A stretch of DNA of 64,000 nt from contig NZ_CAXIQH010000001.1 in NCBI RefSeq assembly GCF_964030975.1, positions 1,426,001-1,490,000 on the forward strand, given 5' to 3'. The stretch is from Tisiphia sp964030975. GTDB lineage: Bacteria; Pseudomonadota; Alphaproteobacteria; Rickettsiales; Rickettsiaceae. The translations under genes were made by a program, and so were the position numbers. This document shows, in pieces, positions 53,294 through 62,197 of the stretch. The stretch's first letter is position 1; each line of letters begins with the position of its first letter. The notes beneath the pieces were generated by a model, which was given only the letters and a program-made list of their open reading frames with translations, was not told the DNA's origin and made no database searches.

Positions 53294-54238
53294 TTATAAT
53301 ATTTCTCTATCAGATTTTGATATTGGGTGGGCATTATTATAAATATTCTCCAAATGTTTTAGACTAACTTTAGTATAACGCTGGGTAGTTGATAAGCTTT
53401 TATGCCCAAGTAATTCCTGAATAGATCTTAATTCTGCTCCATTTTCAAGCAAGTGTGTCGCAAAACTATGTCTAAAGGAATGAGCTGACAGATGCTCCGG
53501 TAATCCATAGAAGCGACGTAATCGTATCAATTCACGATTAAACACGGGAGCTTGTAGCTTTTTACCTAACTTACCTCGGAATATTGGATCTTTTTCATCT
53601 ATACTATAAGGTAATTTGTTTAAATATTGTTCTATAAAATCTCTAGCTATCGGAGTCCATGGTATTAGCCTCTCCTTTTTACCCTTTCCTGTTATTTTTA
53701 TAAAATCTAAGTCTTGTAGATGAGATTTAGTTATCGACAATGCCTCAGATATTCTAAGCCCAGCAGCATAAATAAGCACCAATAGGGCTTTATTCCTCAA
53801 TTCCACCCATTCTAAATCGGTAAAATTATCAATATGTTCAATGGATAATTGAGCATCATCCTGCGATAAGGATTTAGGTAATATTTTAGCTTTCTTAGGG
53901 TTCTTGATGGAAAAAATTGCATGGCAAGTAATATTAGTGGTCTTTTCTAGATATTTATAAAAATTCTTTATAGCAGACAAACCTCTAGAATTAGAAGCTG
54001 TTAGGTAATTGTCCTGTTGCCTTTTAGAAAGCCAGCTCCGTACTAGTCTTATATCGACTTGCTTTAGAGAATTAATGGTTATGATTTCCGAATTATAGTG
54101 ATTTAGGAAATTCAGGAAATTTTCCAAATCATTCTTATAAGAAATTATCGTATGTTCCGAACAATTTCTTTGTAATTTCAGATATTTCTGCCATTTATCT
54201 AGTAGCTCTAATACTTCTGGTTGTTTTTTTTGAATCAT
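53294..54238 (-). CDS. xerC: Tyrosine recombinase XerC
   Basis: 314 residues: N-terminal SAM-like core-binding domain (NCSEHTIISYKNDLENFLNFL) and a C-terminal catalytic domain with Arg in YAAGLRISEALSI, Lys in GKGKKERLIPW, HSFRHSFATHLL, GHKSLSTTQ and the nucleophile Tyr in RYTKVSLKHL. STTQRYT and the NAHPISK ending favour XerC over XerD. It resolves chromosome dimers at dif. 3 bases after mnmE. Confidence 0.9.
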   Translation of the reverse strand: MIQKKQPEVLELLDKWQKYLKLQRNCSEHTIISYKNDLENFLNFLNHYNSEIITINSLKQVDIRLVRSWLSKRQQDNYLTASNSRGLSAIKNFYKYLEKTTNITCHAIFSIKNPKKAKILPKSLSQDDAQLSIEHIDNFTDLEWVELRNKALLVLIYAAGLRISEALSITKSHLQDLDFIKITGKGKKERLIPWTPIARDFIEQYLNKLPYSIDEKDPIFRGKLGKKLQAPVFNRELIRLRRFYGLPEHLSAHSFRHSFATHLLENGAELRSIQELLGHKSLSTTQRYTKVSLKHLENIYNNAHPISKSDREIL

Positions 54239-54241
54239 CGA

Positions 54242-55612
54242 TTATTTACCTATACAAAAATTACTAAATATTTCCCCTAACACTTCTTCAACGCTAATCT
54301 TACCAGTGACATTACTCAAACTTCTAATAGCCATTCTAACATCTTCTGTGGCTAGCACTAAGTCTTTTTCACTATTAAAATCCTCATTATTGAATTTTTC
54401 TAAATATTCCAACGCTTTTTCTATAGATGTTCGTTGACGTTGTCTAGTAATATGCGGGGTCTCGGTTAAACCAGCTATATTATGGGCAATATTTTCGATT
54501 TCCTTTAACAGACTATCCATTCCAATATTATCTTTTATAGAAATCTTTAAATAATTTTTATTTAAAGGCAGCAATTGATCAGGAATTTTATCTAGAAGAT
54601 CAATTTTATTGATCAATATTATGGTGTTGTCGTCTATTAAATCGACAATACTAGTCATTTCCTCAAAATATGAGGGTGAGTTGCTTAATTTTACAGCATC
54701 AAGCATGACTATTTTGATATCAGCCATTTTTGCTGATTCAATTGCCCGTTTGATACCTTCTAATTCTATTAAATCATTACTCTCCCTTATACCAGCTGTG
54801 TCTTGTAATATAATTGGATATCCCCCAATATCTAGATGCCCCTCAATTATATCACGAGTTGTACCCTCAATATTTGATACAATGGCAACGTCTCTTTGCA
54901 TCAAAAAATTAAGTAGGCTAGATTTACCAACATTAGGAGTTCCTAAAATAGTCAATTTAATGCCGCTTCGAAGCAACTCCCCCCGTCTATTATCGTTAAG
55001 GTGTTTTATTATAGCATATTTAAGTTCACCACTAAGAGTTATAACCCTATTTAATATTTCTTGTGGAATATCTTCATCGGGAAAATCAATATAAGCTTCC
55101 AGTAAACCAATAATGGTCAGTAAAGTTTGTCTCCACCCATTATAAAGCTCTTCAAGTTCTCCACCAACTTGTTTAACCGCCTGCCTATGTTGCCAAACAG
55201 TTTCGGCCTCAATTAAATCAGCAATACCTTCTGCTGCAGTTAAATCAAATTTGCCATTTAAAAATGCCCTACGAGTAAACTCTCCAGGCTCTGCCATTCT
55301 TAAACTATCGATGGTTAACAATGTTTCAGTTAGCATGGCAGCAATTGCTATACTGCCATGGGTATATATTTCTACTACATCTTCTCCAGTAAAGCTAGCT
55401 GGAGCTTGGAAGTATACTACAACTGCTTCATCAATTAATTCTTGATTTTTAGGATTTATAAGCTTTTTACAGTACATAATTCTAGGAATAAACTCAACAT
55501 TATCATTTTTAAGCAGGTGCTTTAATGCAGCCAAACTTTTAGCCCCAGAAATACGAAAGACTGCAACGCCTGCTTTTCCTGGTTTGGAGCTTTGAGCAAA
55601 AATAGTTTCCAT
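54242..55612 (-). CDS. mnmE: tRNA modification GTPase MnmE
   Basis: 456 residues: N-terminal tetrahydrofolate-binding domain (SSKPGKAGVAVFRISG, APASFTGEDVVEIYTHGS, EPGEFTRRAFLNGKFDLTAAEGIADLI), helical domain with an inserted G domain (P-loop GTPNVGKSSLLNFL, DTAGIRES, NKIDLLD) and the C-terminal FCIGK catalytic motif. With MnmG it makes cmnm5U34 in tRNAs. First of mnmE-xerC-dksA. Confidence 0.97.
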   Translation of the reverse strand: METIFAQSSKPGKAGVAVFRISGAKSLAALKHLLKNDNVEFIPRIMYCKKLINPKNQELIDEAVVVYFQAPASFTGEDVVEIYTHGSIAIAAMLTETLLTIDSLRMAEPGEFTRRAFLNGKFDLTAAEGIADLIEAETVWQHRQAVKQVGGELEELYNGWRQTLLTIIGLLEAYIDFPDEDIPQEILNRVITLSGELKYAIIKHLNDNRRGELLRSGIKLTILGTPNVGKSSLLNFLMQRDVAIVSNIEGTTRDIIEGHLDIGGYPIILQDTAGIRESNDLIELEGIKRAIESAKMADIKIVMLDAVKLSNSPSYFEEMTSIVDLIDDNTIILINKIDLLDKIPDQLLPLNKNYLKISIKDNIGMDSLLKEIENIAHNIAGLTETPHITRQRQRTSIEKALEYLEKFNNEDFNSEKDLVLATEDVRMAIRSLSNVTGKISVEEVLGEIFSNFCIGK

Positions 55613-55682
55613 GATGATAGAGCCTCTTGCTTAAGTAATTTATTTAATTATAATATATAATAGCTTAGTCTAGGGTAAGAAT

Positions 55683-55897
55683 TATAGCTAACCTGATTTT
55701 AGTATTACCTTGTCATTGCAAGTAAGCAAAGGTGACGAAGCAATTGTTTTGTGTCATACCTGCGAGGTTTAACTTGTCATCCCTGCGAAAGTAGGTATCT
55801 AGATTCCCGCCTACGCGGGAATGACATCTTACAACTGCTTCGTCACCTTCGGTTCCTCGCTAATAGACAGAGTAATACTAAAATCGGGTTAGCTATA
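55683..55897. repeat. Nested repeat B containing C containing D
   Basis: B ends tatagctaacctgattttag and ctaaaatcgggttagctata. The C part flanks as gtcattgcaag...gacgaagcaattg and caactgcttcgtc...cctcgc. D occupies 55753-55825, with a partial duplication of its own start (gtcatacctgcg, gtcatccctgcg). It fills the mnmE-gdhB divergent interval, so promoters for both genes must flank it. Confidence 0.88.
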
Positions 55898-55940
55898 TAA
55901 TTCTTAATCTTTGAAATAATCATAAAGTTTGGTAACAAAT

Positions 55941-58900
55941 ATGACAATAGAGAAAGTTACAATAGAAAGGGCATCTTTATCTTTAAGCAGGCTTACTTGT
56001 CAAGTACCTAATTATAAATCAGAAATTTTATCATTGAGTAAGGTAAAAAGTGGAGACCCACTTTTTAGTAAATTTGTCCAAAAATTTTTAGTTTATATTC
56101 CTGTAGATTATAGGTTTAGAGATAGACAAGAATTATTTGGTGAGTTCGCTCATAGTGCTTTTCAGTTCTTTAAAGAAAAACAGAATAAAAGAAAATTGCA
56201 GATTGTTAGTACGATAATTGAAAATAATCCTGCAATTAATATTTTGCTATTAAATGATAATAAATCATTCATCGTTGATTCGATTATTTGTTTGTTAACA
56301 ACCCTCAACTTGAAAGCTAAATTTTTACTCCATCCTGTTATAGCTTGCGTAAGAAATAATGATGGTCACTTACAAGAAATATTGGATATCAAGAAAGATA
56401 GCAACGAATCTTTAGTACATATAACTATTCTAGGAAATTTTGATCAGAAAGATATCAACTCTTTAGAAAGTGCTTTAAATAAAACTTTAGATCAGGTGGA
56501 TACTGCTTATAATGTGTGGTCTAAGCTATTGAACAGAGTGACAACGATTTCAGACGAGATCAAAAATAATCAGCAATTATACAATGACAACCATTTAGAT
56601 TATAATGAATCTATAGATTTCTTAAATTGGCTAAAAGATGATAATTTTACTTTTCTAGGTATGATGAACTTTGATCTAATTTCCAAAGATTTTTCATCAG
56701 AAGAGGGTGTTCAAAAGATATGGCAAGGGCAAGATATTAGAAATGAAGTTATTGATATTATTGAACGTTCAGCAAGTCCATTATATAACAATAAATTAGT
56801 CATTTTAGGTAAAATTAATACTCTATCAAGTGTACATAGAAGTAACTTAGTAGATTATATTTTAGTCAAAAAGATTGATCAGGATAAAAAGTATCTTTCC
56901 GGTAGCATAATTTTTGGTTTATATAGTTCTGCAATATATTACCAGACAGTTACTGATATTCCTATATTGAGACAAAAACTACAATTCGTTCTAGATAAAG
57001 CCGCCTTTCCGACTGATGGATATAATACCAAAAAACTTAAAAGTATAGTTCAATCTCTGCCTAAAGAAGCTTTGGTACAGATTGATGAAGGTGATCTATA
57101 TTGTATGTGCTTACATGTACTTTCAGGTATGATGAGTAGAAAACTCAAATTATTTATTCAACAAGATTGGTCTGGTTGTTTTATTAATATCATAATATTC
57201 TTATCAAGAGATCGTTTAACACCAGAAGTACATAGTGCAATAAATTGTTATTTATCCGATACACTTAATGGTATAATATTATCAGATTATATGGCAGAAG
57301 TGGCAGAAAATTTTTCATATTTATTTGTCACGTTAGAGGTGCAGAACAAAAATAGCCTTGATTTTGAAGTTGAAACAATAGAGCAAGAATTAGATAAAAT
57401 TTCCACTCGTTGGAGCGAAGATTTCTATCATAAATTATGTAAAAATTTTGGTGAATATCAGGGGGGAGTAAATTTCAAACTTTTTGACCCAATTTTTCCT
57501 ATTGATTATAGAGAGAAATTTAATGGACAAACAACTTTAATAGATATTGAGTATCTAAAAGAGGCGAGTATTTATCACAAGCCTATATTTAATTTAATTG
57601 CTATAAATAATAAAGAATTCCAACTAAAAATTTACAGCCCTACACCCAAACTAGCTCTTTCAGACCTGCTGCCATCTATAGAAAATTTGGGATTCAAAGC
57701 CATAGATGAACAAAGCTTTGCTATAAAAGGAACAGAAGATATTAAAGAAAGCTGGATATATGAATTTACTCTTGAACCATTGATAACCATTGAAGGTAAT
57801 ATTGATCTACTTAAAGCAAATGTAGAAGAGGCTTTAGATAAAATATCTCTAGGACTTCTAGCTAATGATTCTTTAAGCAAATTAATAGTGTTATCAGGAT
57901 TTAATTGGTGGCAAGTTAAGTTAGTTAAAGCATTAACTAGATATTTACATCAAACAGGCTTTATCTATGGTAAGGGTTATGTTCAATTGATCTTAATAAA
58001 GCATTTTTTATATACTAAAATGTTAGTTGATTTGTTTGACGCTAAATTTAATCCGGCAAATTCTTCAGATGTGAGTACAAAAACTATAACAGATAGTATC
58101 CTTAGCTATCTTAATAAAATCACTAGTAGTAGTGAGGATAAGGTTCTAAGGAATATGTTTGGTATTATTGAAGCTATTGTTAGAACTAATTGTTATCAAT
58201 CTATAGCTAACCCGATTAACATTTCTCCAATCCTATGTCATTCCCGCGAAAGTGGGAATCTAGATCCCTGCTTTCGCAGGGATGACATCACTCCTTCGTT
58301 AATAGACAGCGATTTGTTACGGGTAGATGCTAATCAGGTTAGCTATAGTTCTGATAGTAGTACAGGTTTAAATAATTTGTCTAATAACAACAACAAACAT
58401 AATATAGCCTGTAGAAATTATTTTTCTTTTAAATTTGATTCAAAAAAAGTTCCTAATTTACCTTTGCCAGTACCCTTTGCCGAAATATTTGTTTATGCTA
58501 ATGATTTTGAAGCTATTCACTTACGAGGTGGCAAAGTATCTCGTGGTGGTATTAGATGGTCTGATAGAGGAGAGGATTATAGAACAGAAGTATTAGGGCT
58601 AATGAAAGCACAAAGCACCAAAAATTCGGTCATTGTCCCTTTCGACGGCTCAAAAGGTGGATTTTCCCTTAATTTCACTGATGATAATATGACTCGTCAA
58701 GAATATATGGCAAGAGTTATAGAATGTTATAAGAATTTTCTCCGGGGTTTACTTGATATCACTGATAATATAGTTAATGGCAAAATTATCCAACCGCAAA
58801 ATACTATTATCTATGACCAGGAAGATCCATATCTAGTGGTTGCAGCAGATAAAGGTACGTCAACCTTCTCGGATCATGCAAATAGTGTATCTGCCGAATA

Positions 58901-61070
58901 TAATTTTTGGTTAGGCGATGCTTTTGCTTCCGGTGGCTCAGCTGGTTATGACCATAAGAAAATGGCTATTACTTCAAAAGGTGCGTGGATTTCTGTAGCA
59001 AGCCATTTCCTTAGAATTCCTGCAAAAGTCGCTTATGTTGAGGGATTTGAAGGAGACGTGGAACGCAGAACCGCAGCGTACTCTAGTGTACGTGAGTATC
59101 CGAGTACCGCATCGACGTACAAATCACCAACAGAAGTAGATTTTTGCAGGAAGTCTATTGATGTGCAAAGAGACCCTATTACTGTTGTTGGCATTGGCGA
59201 TATGTCTGGAGACGTCTTTGGTAATGGTATGCTCAGGTCTAATGCAATAAAACTTGTTGCTGCATTTAATCATAAACATATATTTATTGATCCACAACCT
59301 GATCCAATTATTAGTTTTAATGAACGTATGAGATTGTTCGGGTTACCTACATCAAATTGGTCTGACTATAATCAACAGTTAATTTCAAAAGGTGGGGGGA
59401 TTTTTGAGCGAAGTAGTAAGTCTATCTTGTTATCTACAGAAGCCAAATTATTGCTAAAGATAGATATTGACCAATTAACTCCAGAACAGCTGATTAAAGC
59501 TATTTTACAAGCAGAAGTTGATTTGTTATGGAACGGTGGTATAGGAACCTATATAAAAGCTTCGACAGAAAGTCACTTAGAGATAGGCGATAAGGCAAAT
59601 GATAATCTGAGAGTCAATGGTAGAGATATTAGAGCTAAAGTAATAGGAGAAGGTGGAAATATTGGCGTATCACAACAAGGTAGAATAGAATATAGCAAGC
59701 TCGGTGGACAGATAAATACTGATTTCATTGATAATTCGGCTGGTGTTGATTGCTCCGATCATGAGGTAAATATAAAAATTGCCCTTAATCAGGCTATGTC
59801 TTCTAAGAAAATCAGTTTAGAAGAACGTAATAAGCTATTGTCAACTATGACCAAACAAGTTGAAGAACTGGTGCTAGTTGATAATTATAAGCAGAATCAA
59901 GCACTTAATATCATGCAATTATCTCGTATTTCGACTATCGAAATATTTAGCCAGTTTATTGATACTTTAGAAGAAGAAAAATTAATTGATCGAACTGTTG
60001 AGTTTCTACCAACTAGGGAAGAGCTAAATAGAAGGGTACTTAATAAGGAAAGTATTACTCGTCCTGAGCTTTGTGTATTACTTTCTTATAGTAAACGCTC
60101 AGTCTATCATGATTTAATAACAGCAACATTTTCAAAAGATAAATATTTTGAGTCTTATCTGATTAATTATTTTCCAGCATTAATGCAAGAGAAATTTCGT
60201 GAGGAAATTTTATCTCATCCACTTAAGCATGAAATTATTCGAACCGTTGTAACAAATAAAATTATTAATCAGTTAGGTGGTCCATCACTTAATCTTATAA
60301 AACGTGACACTGGTGCTGCTCTTTGTGATATAGTTCGTTCATATACCATTATCTGTGAAATTTTTGATTTAGATAATTTATGGACTATAGTGGAATCTTT
60401 ACCAAGTACTATAGAATATAAAGTTAAAATTGACATGTTTACTGAACTTGCTAAAATTATGCGTAGAGGTATCTCCTGGTTTTTAAAGCATATAAAACAT
60501 CCTATCAATATTAGCGATACCATTGATGAATTTTATGAACCAGCTAGAATGCTTAGCAAAGTGGTGAGTAATTCCCTTTTAGGAGAAGCAAAAAATAAAT
60601 TTGATGATAAAGTTAAGCAATATACTTTGTTAGGAGTAACAGATGAGATAGCTCAAAGGGTTGCGACTCTTGATAGCCTAGTGTCGGTTTTTGACATAAT
60701 ATATATTGCAAAAAGAACCCAAGCTACAAATAATGATGTTGCTAGTTTATATTTTGCTACTGGTAATAAATTTAGTATTGATTGGCTTCGTAAAGCTTGT
60801 GATAAACAACTGAATGATTCTTATTGGAATAGATTATCAACACAATCATTAAAAGATGACTTGTATGATAAACAAAGACAACTATTAACTAAAATAATTA
60901 ACAAATCTAAAGTAAATATTGATTTAGATTTATGGATTGATAATAATATAGACTCTGCATCTATTTTCCTAGATTTTGTCAAAGGAATTAGATTGCAGGA
61001 AAATATTGACTTAAATATTTTAATTTTAGCAAATAAGAAATTTGAAACCTTTTTGCGTAAACTTGAGTAA
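55941..61070 (+). CDS. gdhB: NAD-specific glutamate dehydrogenase (large, about 180-kDa type), with two in-frame repeat insertions
   Basis: About 1709 residues from the ATG at 55941 (a TTG at 55929 is also in frame). The family is usually about 1600. Catalytic core: FAEIFVYANDFEAIHLRGGKVSRGGIRWSDRGEDYRTEVLGLMKAQ, VPFDGSKGGFSLNF, and the dinucleotide fold ITVVGIGDMSGDVFGNGMLRS and DLLWNGGIGTYIKAS. It deaminates glutamate to 2-oxoglutarate, a main carbon entry in Rickettsia. Residues about 754-802 and 1024-1072 are encoded by repeats; the first lies before the catalytic domain, the second just ahead of the NAD-binding loop. The reading frame stays open throughout. Confidence 0.95.
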   Translation: MTIEKVTIERASLSLSRLTCQVPNYKSEILSLSKVKSGDPLFSKFVQKFLVYIPVDYRFRDRQELFGEFAHSAFQFFKEKQNKRKLQIVSTIIENNPAINILLLNDNKSFIVDSIICLLTTLNLKAKFLLHPVIACVRNNDGHLQEILDIKKDSNESLVHITILGNFDQKDINSLESALNKTLDQVDTAYNVWSKLLNRVTTISDEIKNNQQLYNDNHLDYNESIDFLNWLKDDNFTFLGMMNFDLISKDFSSEEGVQKIWQGQDIRNEVIDIIERSASPLYNNKLVILGKINTLSSVHRSNLVDYILVKKIDQDKKYLSGSIIFGLYSSAIYYQTVTDIPILRQKLQFVLDKAAFPTDGYNTKKLKSIVQSLPKEALVQIDEGDLYCMCLHVLSGMMSRKLKLFIQQDWSGCFINIIIFLSRDRLTPEVHSAINCYLSDTLNGIILSDYMAEVAENFSYLFVTLEVQNKNSLDFEVETIEQELDKISTRWSEDFYHKLCKNFGEYQGGVNFKLFDPIFPIDYREKFNGQTTLIDIEYLKEASIYHKPIFNLIAINNKEFQLKIYSPTPKLALSDLLPSIENLGFKAIDEQSFAIKGTEDIKESWIYEFTLEPLITIEGNIDLLKANVEEALDKISLGLLANDSLSKLIVLSGFNWWQVKLVKALTRYLHQTGFIYGKGYVQLILIKHFLYTKMLVDLFDAKFNPANSSDVSTKTITDSILSYLNKITSSSEDKVLRNMFGIIEAIVRTNCYQSIANPINISPILCHSRESGNLDPCFRRDDITPSLIDSDLLRVDANQVSYSSDSSTGLNNLSNNNNKHNIACRNYFSFKFDSKKVPNLPLPVPFAEIFVYANDFEAIHLRGGKVSRGGIRWSDRGEDYRTEVLGLMKAQSTKNSVIVPFDGSKGGFSLNFTDDNMTRQEYMARVIECYKNFLRGLLDITDNIVNGKIIQPQNTIIYDQEDPYLVVAADKGTSTFSDHANSVSAEYNFWLGDAFASGGSAGYDHKKMAITSKGAWISVASHFLRIPAKVAYVEGFEGDVERRTAAYSSVREYPSTASTYKSPTEVDFCRKSIDVQRDPITVVGIGDMSGDVFGNGMLRSNAIKLVAAFNHKHIFIDPQPDPIISFNERMRLFGLPTSNWSDYNQQLISKGGGIFERSSKSILLSTEAKLLLKIDIDQLTPEQLIKAILQAEVDLLWNGGIGTYIKASTESHLEIGDKANDNLRVNGRDIRAKVIGEGGNIGVSQQGRIEYSKLGGQINTDFIDNSAGVDCSDHEVNIKIALNQAMSSKKISLEERNKLLSTMTKQVEELVLVDNYKQNQALNIMQLSRISTIEIFSQFIDTLEEEKLIDRTVEFLPTREELNRRVLNKESITRPELCVLLSYSKRSVYHDLITATFSKDKYFESYLINYFPALMQEKFREEILSHPLKHEIIRTVVTNKIINQLGGPSLNLIKRDTGAALCDIVRSYTIICEIFDLDNLWTIVESLPSTIEYKVKIDMFTELAKIMRRGISWFLKHIKHPINISDTIDEFYEPARMLSKVVSNSLLGEAKNKFDDKVKQYTLLGVTDEIAQRVATLDSLVSVFDIIYIAKRTQATNNDVASLYFATGNKFSIDWLRKACDKQLNDSYWNRLSTQSLKDDLYDKQRQLLTKIINKSKVNIDLDLWIDNNIDSASIFLDFVKGIRLQENIDLNILILANKKFETFLRKLE
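58202..58347. repeat. Family B repeat (with D inside) in frame in gdhB
   Basis: Ends tatagctaacccgattaaca and taatcaggttagctata; D at 58237-58286. It encodes IANPINISPILCHSRESGNL...VDANQVSY without a stop. Confidence 0.92.
59012..59156. repeat. Family E repeat in frame in gdhB
   Basis: Ends tagaattcctgcaaaag and ttttgcaggaagtcta; centre gcgtactctagtgtacgtgag. It encodes RIPAKVAYVEGFEGDVERRT...EVDFCRKS without a stop. Confidence 0.92.
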
Positions 61071-61076
61071 TGCGTT

Positions 61077-61430
61077 ATGTCGTCATCCCTAAAACAAGCG
61101 AGAATAGAGTCTGGCAAAACTCTTGAAGAGATATCTGCTTATTTGAAAATTAGAAGGCAATATTTAGAAGCTCTTGAAGAGGGAGACCTAAATTCGATGC
61201 CAGCGGAAGTTTATGTAAAGGGTTATCTTAAGTTATATTCAAATTATTTAGGGATAGTTTTAAATCCTAGTGAGGAGGATGAGCCGCAACTCTCTAAAGA
61301 TGTTGACCTCAAAAATATGTCTAACTCAATGGCATCTAATTATAAATGGAAAAAACAGCTAATTATAATCTCTATTTTAACATTAATAATAATTCCAATA
61401 ATTTTTCACTTAATATTACCATATGAATGA
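61077..61430 (+). CDS. Short RodZ-like HTH membrane protein
   Basis: 117 residues: HTH_25-type domain (LKQARIESGKTLEEISAYLKIRRQYLEALEEGDLNSMPAEVYVKGYLKLYSNYLGI), a short linker and a single C-terminal membrane segment (QLIIISILTLIIIPIIFHLIL). RodZ uses this cytoplasmic HTH to bind MreB; the periplasmic domain is missing here. 7 bases after gdhB, overlapping the next gene by 4 bases. Confidence 0.82.
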   Translation: MSSSLKQARIESGKTLEEISAYLKIRRQYLEALEEGDLNSMPAEVYVKGYLKLYSNYLGIVLNPSEEDEPQLSKDVDLKNMSNSMASNYKWKKQLIIISILTLIIIPIIFHLILPYE

Positions 61431-61636
61431 CAATAACTAAGGATTTGTTACTTAAATTAATGCAAGAAGTGGATCAAGGGGTTGAAGGTCTTTTGTCGGA
61501 TATTGCTCAGCAGCATGAAGAAATTAATAAACTGAAAAACGAAAATAAACATCTCAAGGATAATTATGCAAAAATACTTGAGCAAATAGCTGTATATATT
61601 GCTGAACTGGAAGAAATGAAACATAAAAACACATAA
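61427..61636 (+). CDS. Small coiled-coil protein, ZapB-like
   Basis: 69 residues forming one continuous coiled coil (LMQEVDQGVEGLLSDIAQQH, then EEINKLKNENKHLKDN). ATG overlaps the upstream stop. Size, coil and position immediately before zapA suggest a ZapB-like divisome partner, but coiled coils align poorly and this is inference. Confidence 0.65.
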   Translation: MTITKDLLLKLMQEVDQGVEGLLSDIAQQHEEINKLKNENKHLKDNYAKILEQIAVYIAELEEMKHKNT

Positions 61637-61641
61637 TATAG

Positions 61642-61959
61642 ATGTCTATAGTAACAATAATACTGGGTAGCAAAACTTTTCAACTGGCATGTAGTGACGG
61701 ATCGGAAGAAGAATTGTGCAATCTTGCAACCAAGTTAAATGAAAATATTACGCAGATAAAAAAAGTTAGTCCATCAGCATCATTTGAACTATTATTAGTT
61801 ATGTCTGCCTTAAGTTTACAGGAACAAGTACAAAGTCTGACTAATAAAATTGCTAGAATCGATGGTGATAAAATACCTTGCGAAGAAGAAAAATTTGCAG
61901 AAACGTTAAGTACTATAGCAGGGTATTTAGAAGATCTTGCAAGAAAGATTGGAAAGTGA
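61642..61959 (+). CDS. zapA: Cell division protein ZapA
   Basis: 105 residues: N-terminal beta-hairpin head (VTIILGSKTFQLACSDGSEEELCNLATKLNENI) and C-terminal coiled coil (ELLLVMSALSLQEQVQSLTNKI). ZapA bundles FtsZ filaments. Last of a three-gene cluster; a candidate 6S RNA follows, as in many proteobacteria. Confidence 0.88.
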   Translation: MSIVTIILGSKTFQLACSDGSEEELCNLATKLNENITQIKKVSPSASFELLLVMSALSLQEQVQSLTNKIARIDGDKIPCEEEKFAETLSTIAGYLEDLARKIGK

Positions 61960-61969
61960 TATTATAAAA

Positions 61970-62185
61970 TACTCGGAATGTTGACTTAAAAAAACTCTCT
62001 TGAAAACAGAAGAGTAAAAAGGTATGAGCTGCTTGGTTCGTGAGCTTAACGTATTGCCCCGGGACTATAATTTTTATTGTTAGGAAACATCCCTGTCTGA
62101 GTCTATTATGCAGATATATGGATTCCATTTATACATACTAGGTTCTTTGAGGATCTTAGGCAACGACCAAAGTGGTTCATTTTTT
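61970..62185 (+). ncRNA. ssrS: Candidate 6S RNA downstream of zapA
   Basis: About 200 bases of non-coding sequence, richer in G/C than the surroundings (gccccgggac), with several possible hairpins: actctctt / agaagagt, ctagg / cttag, and an agct/agct pair. An aggcaacgacc stretch may close against atgttgac near the 5' end. It is followed by a small hairpin and a T-run (gaccaaagtggttcattttttt). The position after zapA is the classic ssrS site; the sequence match itself is weak. Confidence 0.45.
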
Positions 62186-62197
62186 TAGGCAAATTTT

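Noticed and set aside
61970..62185. tmRNA or SRP RNA for the structured region after zapA
   Set aside because: There is no tRNA-like acceptor end or tag reading frame, and no GGAAG-type SRP tetraloop core. 6S RNA fits the position better, though not strongly.
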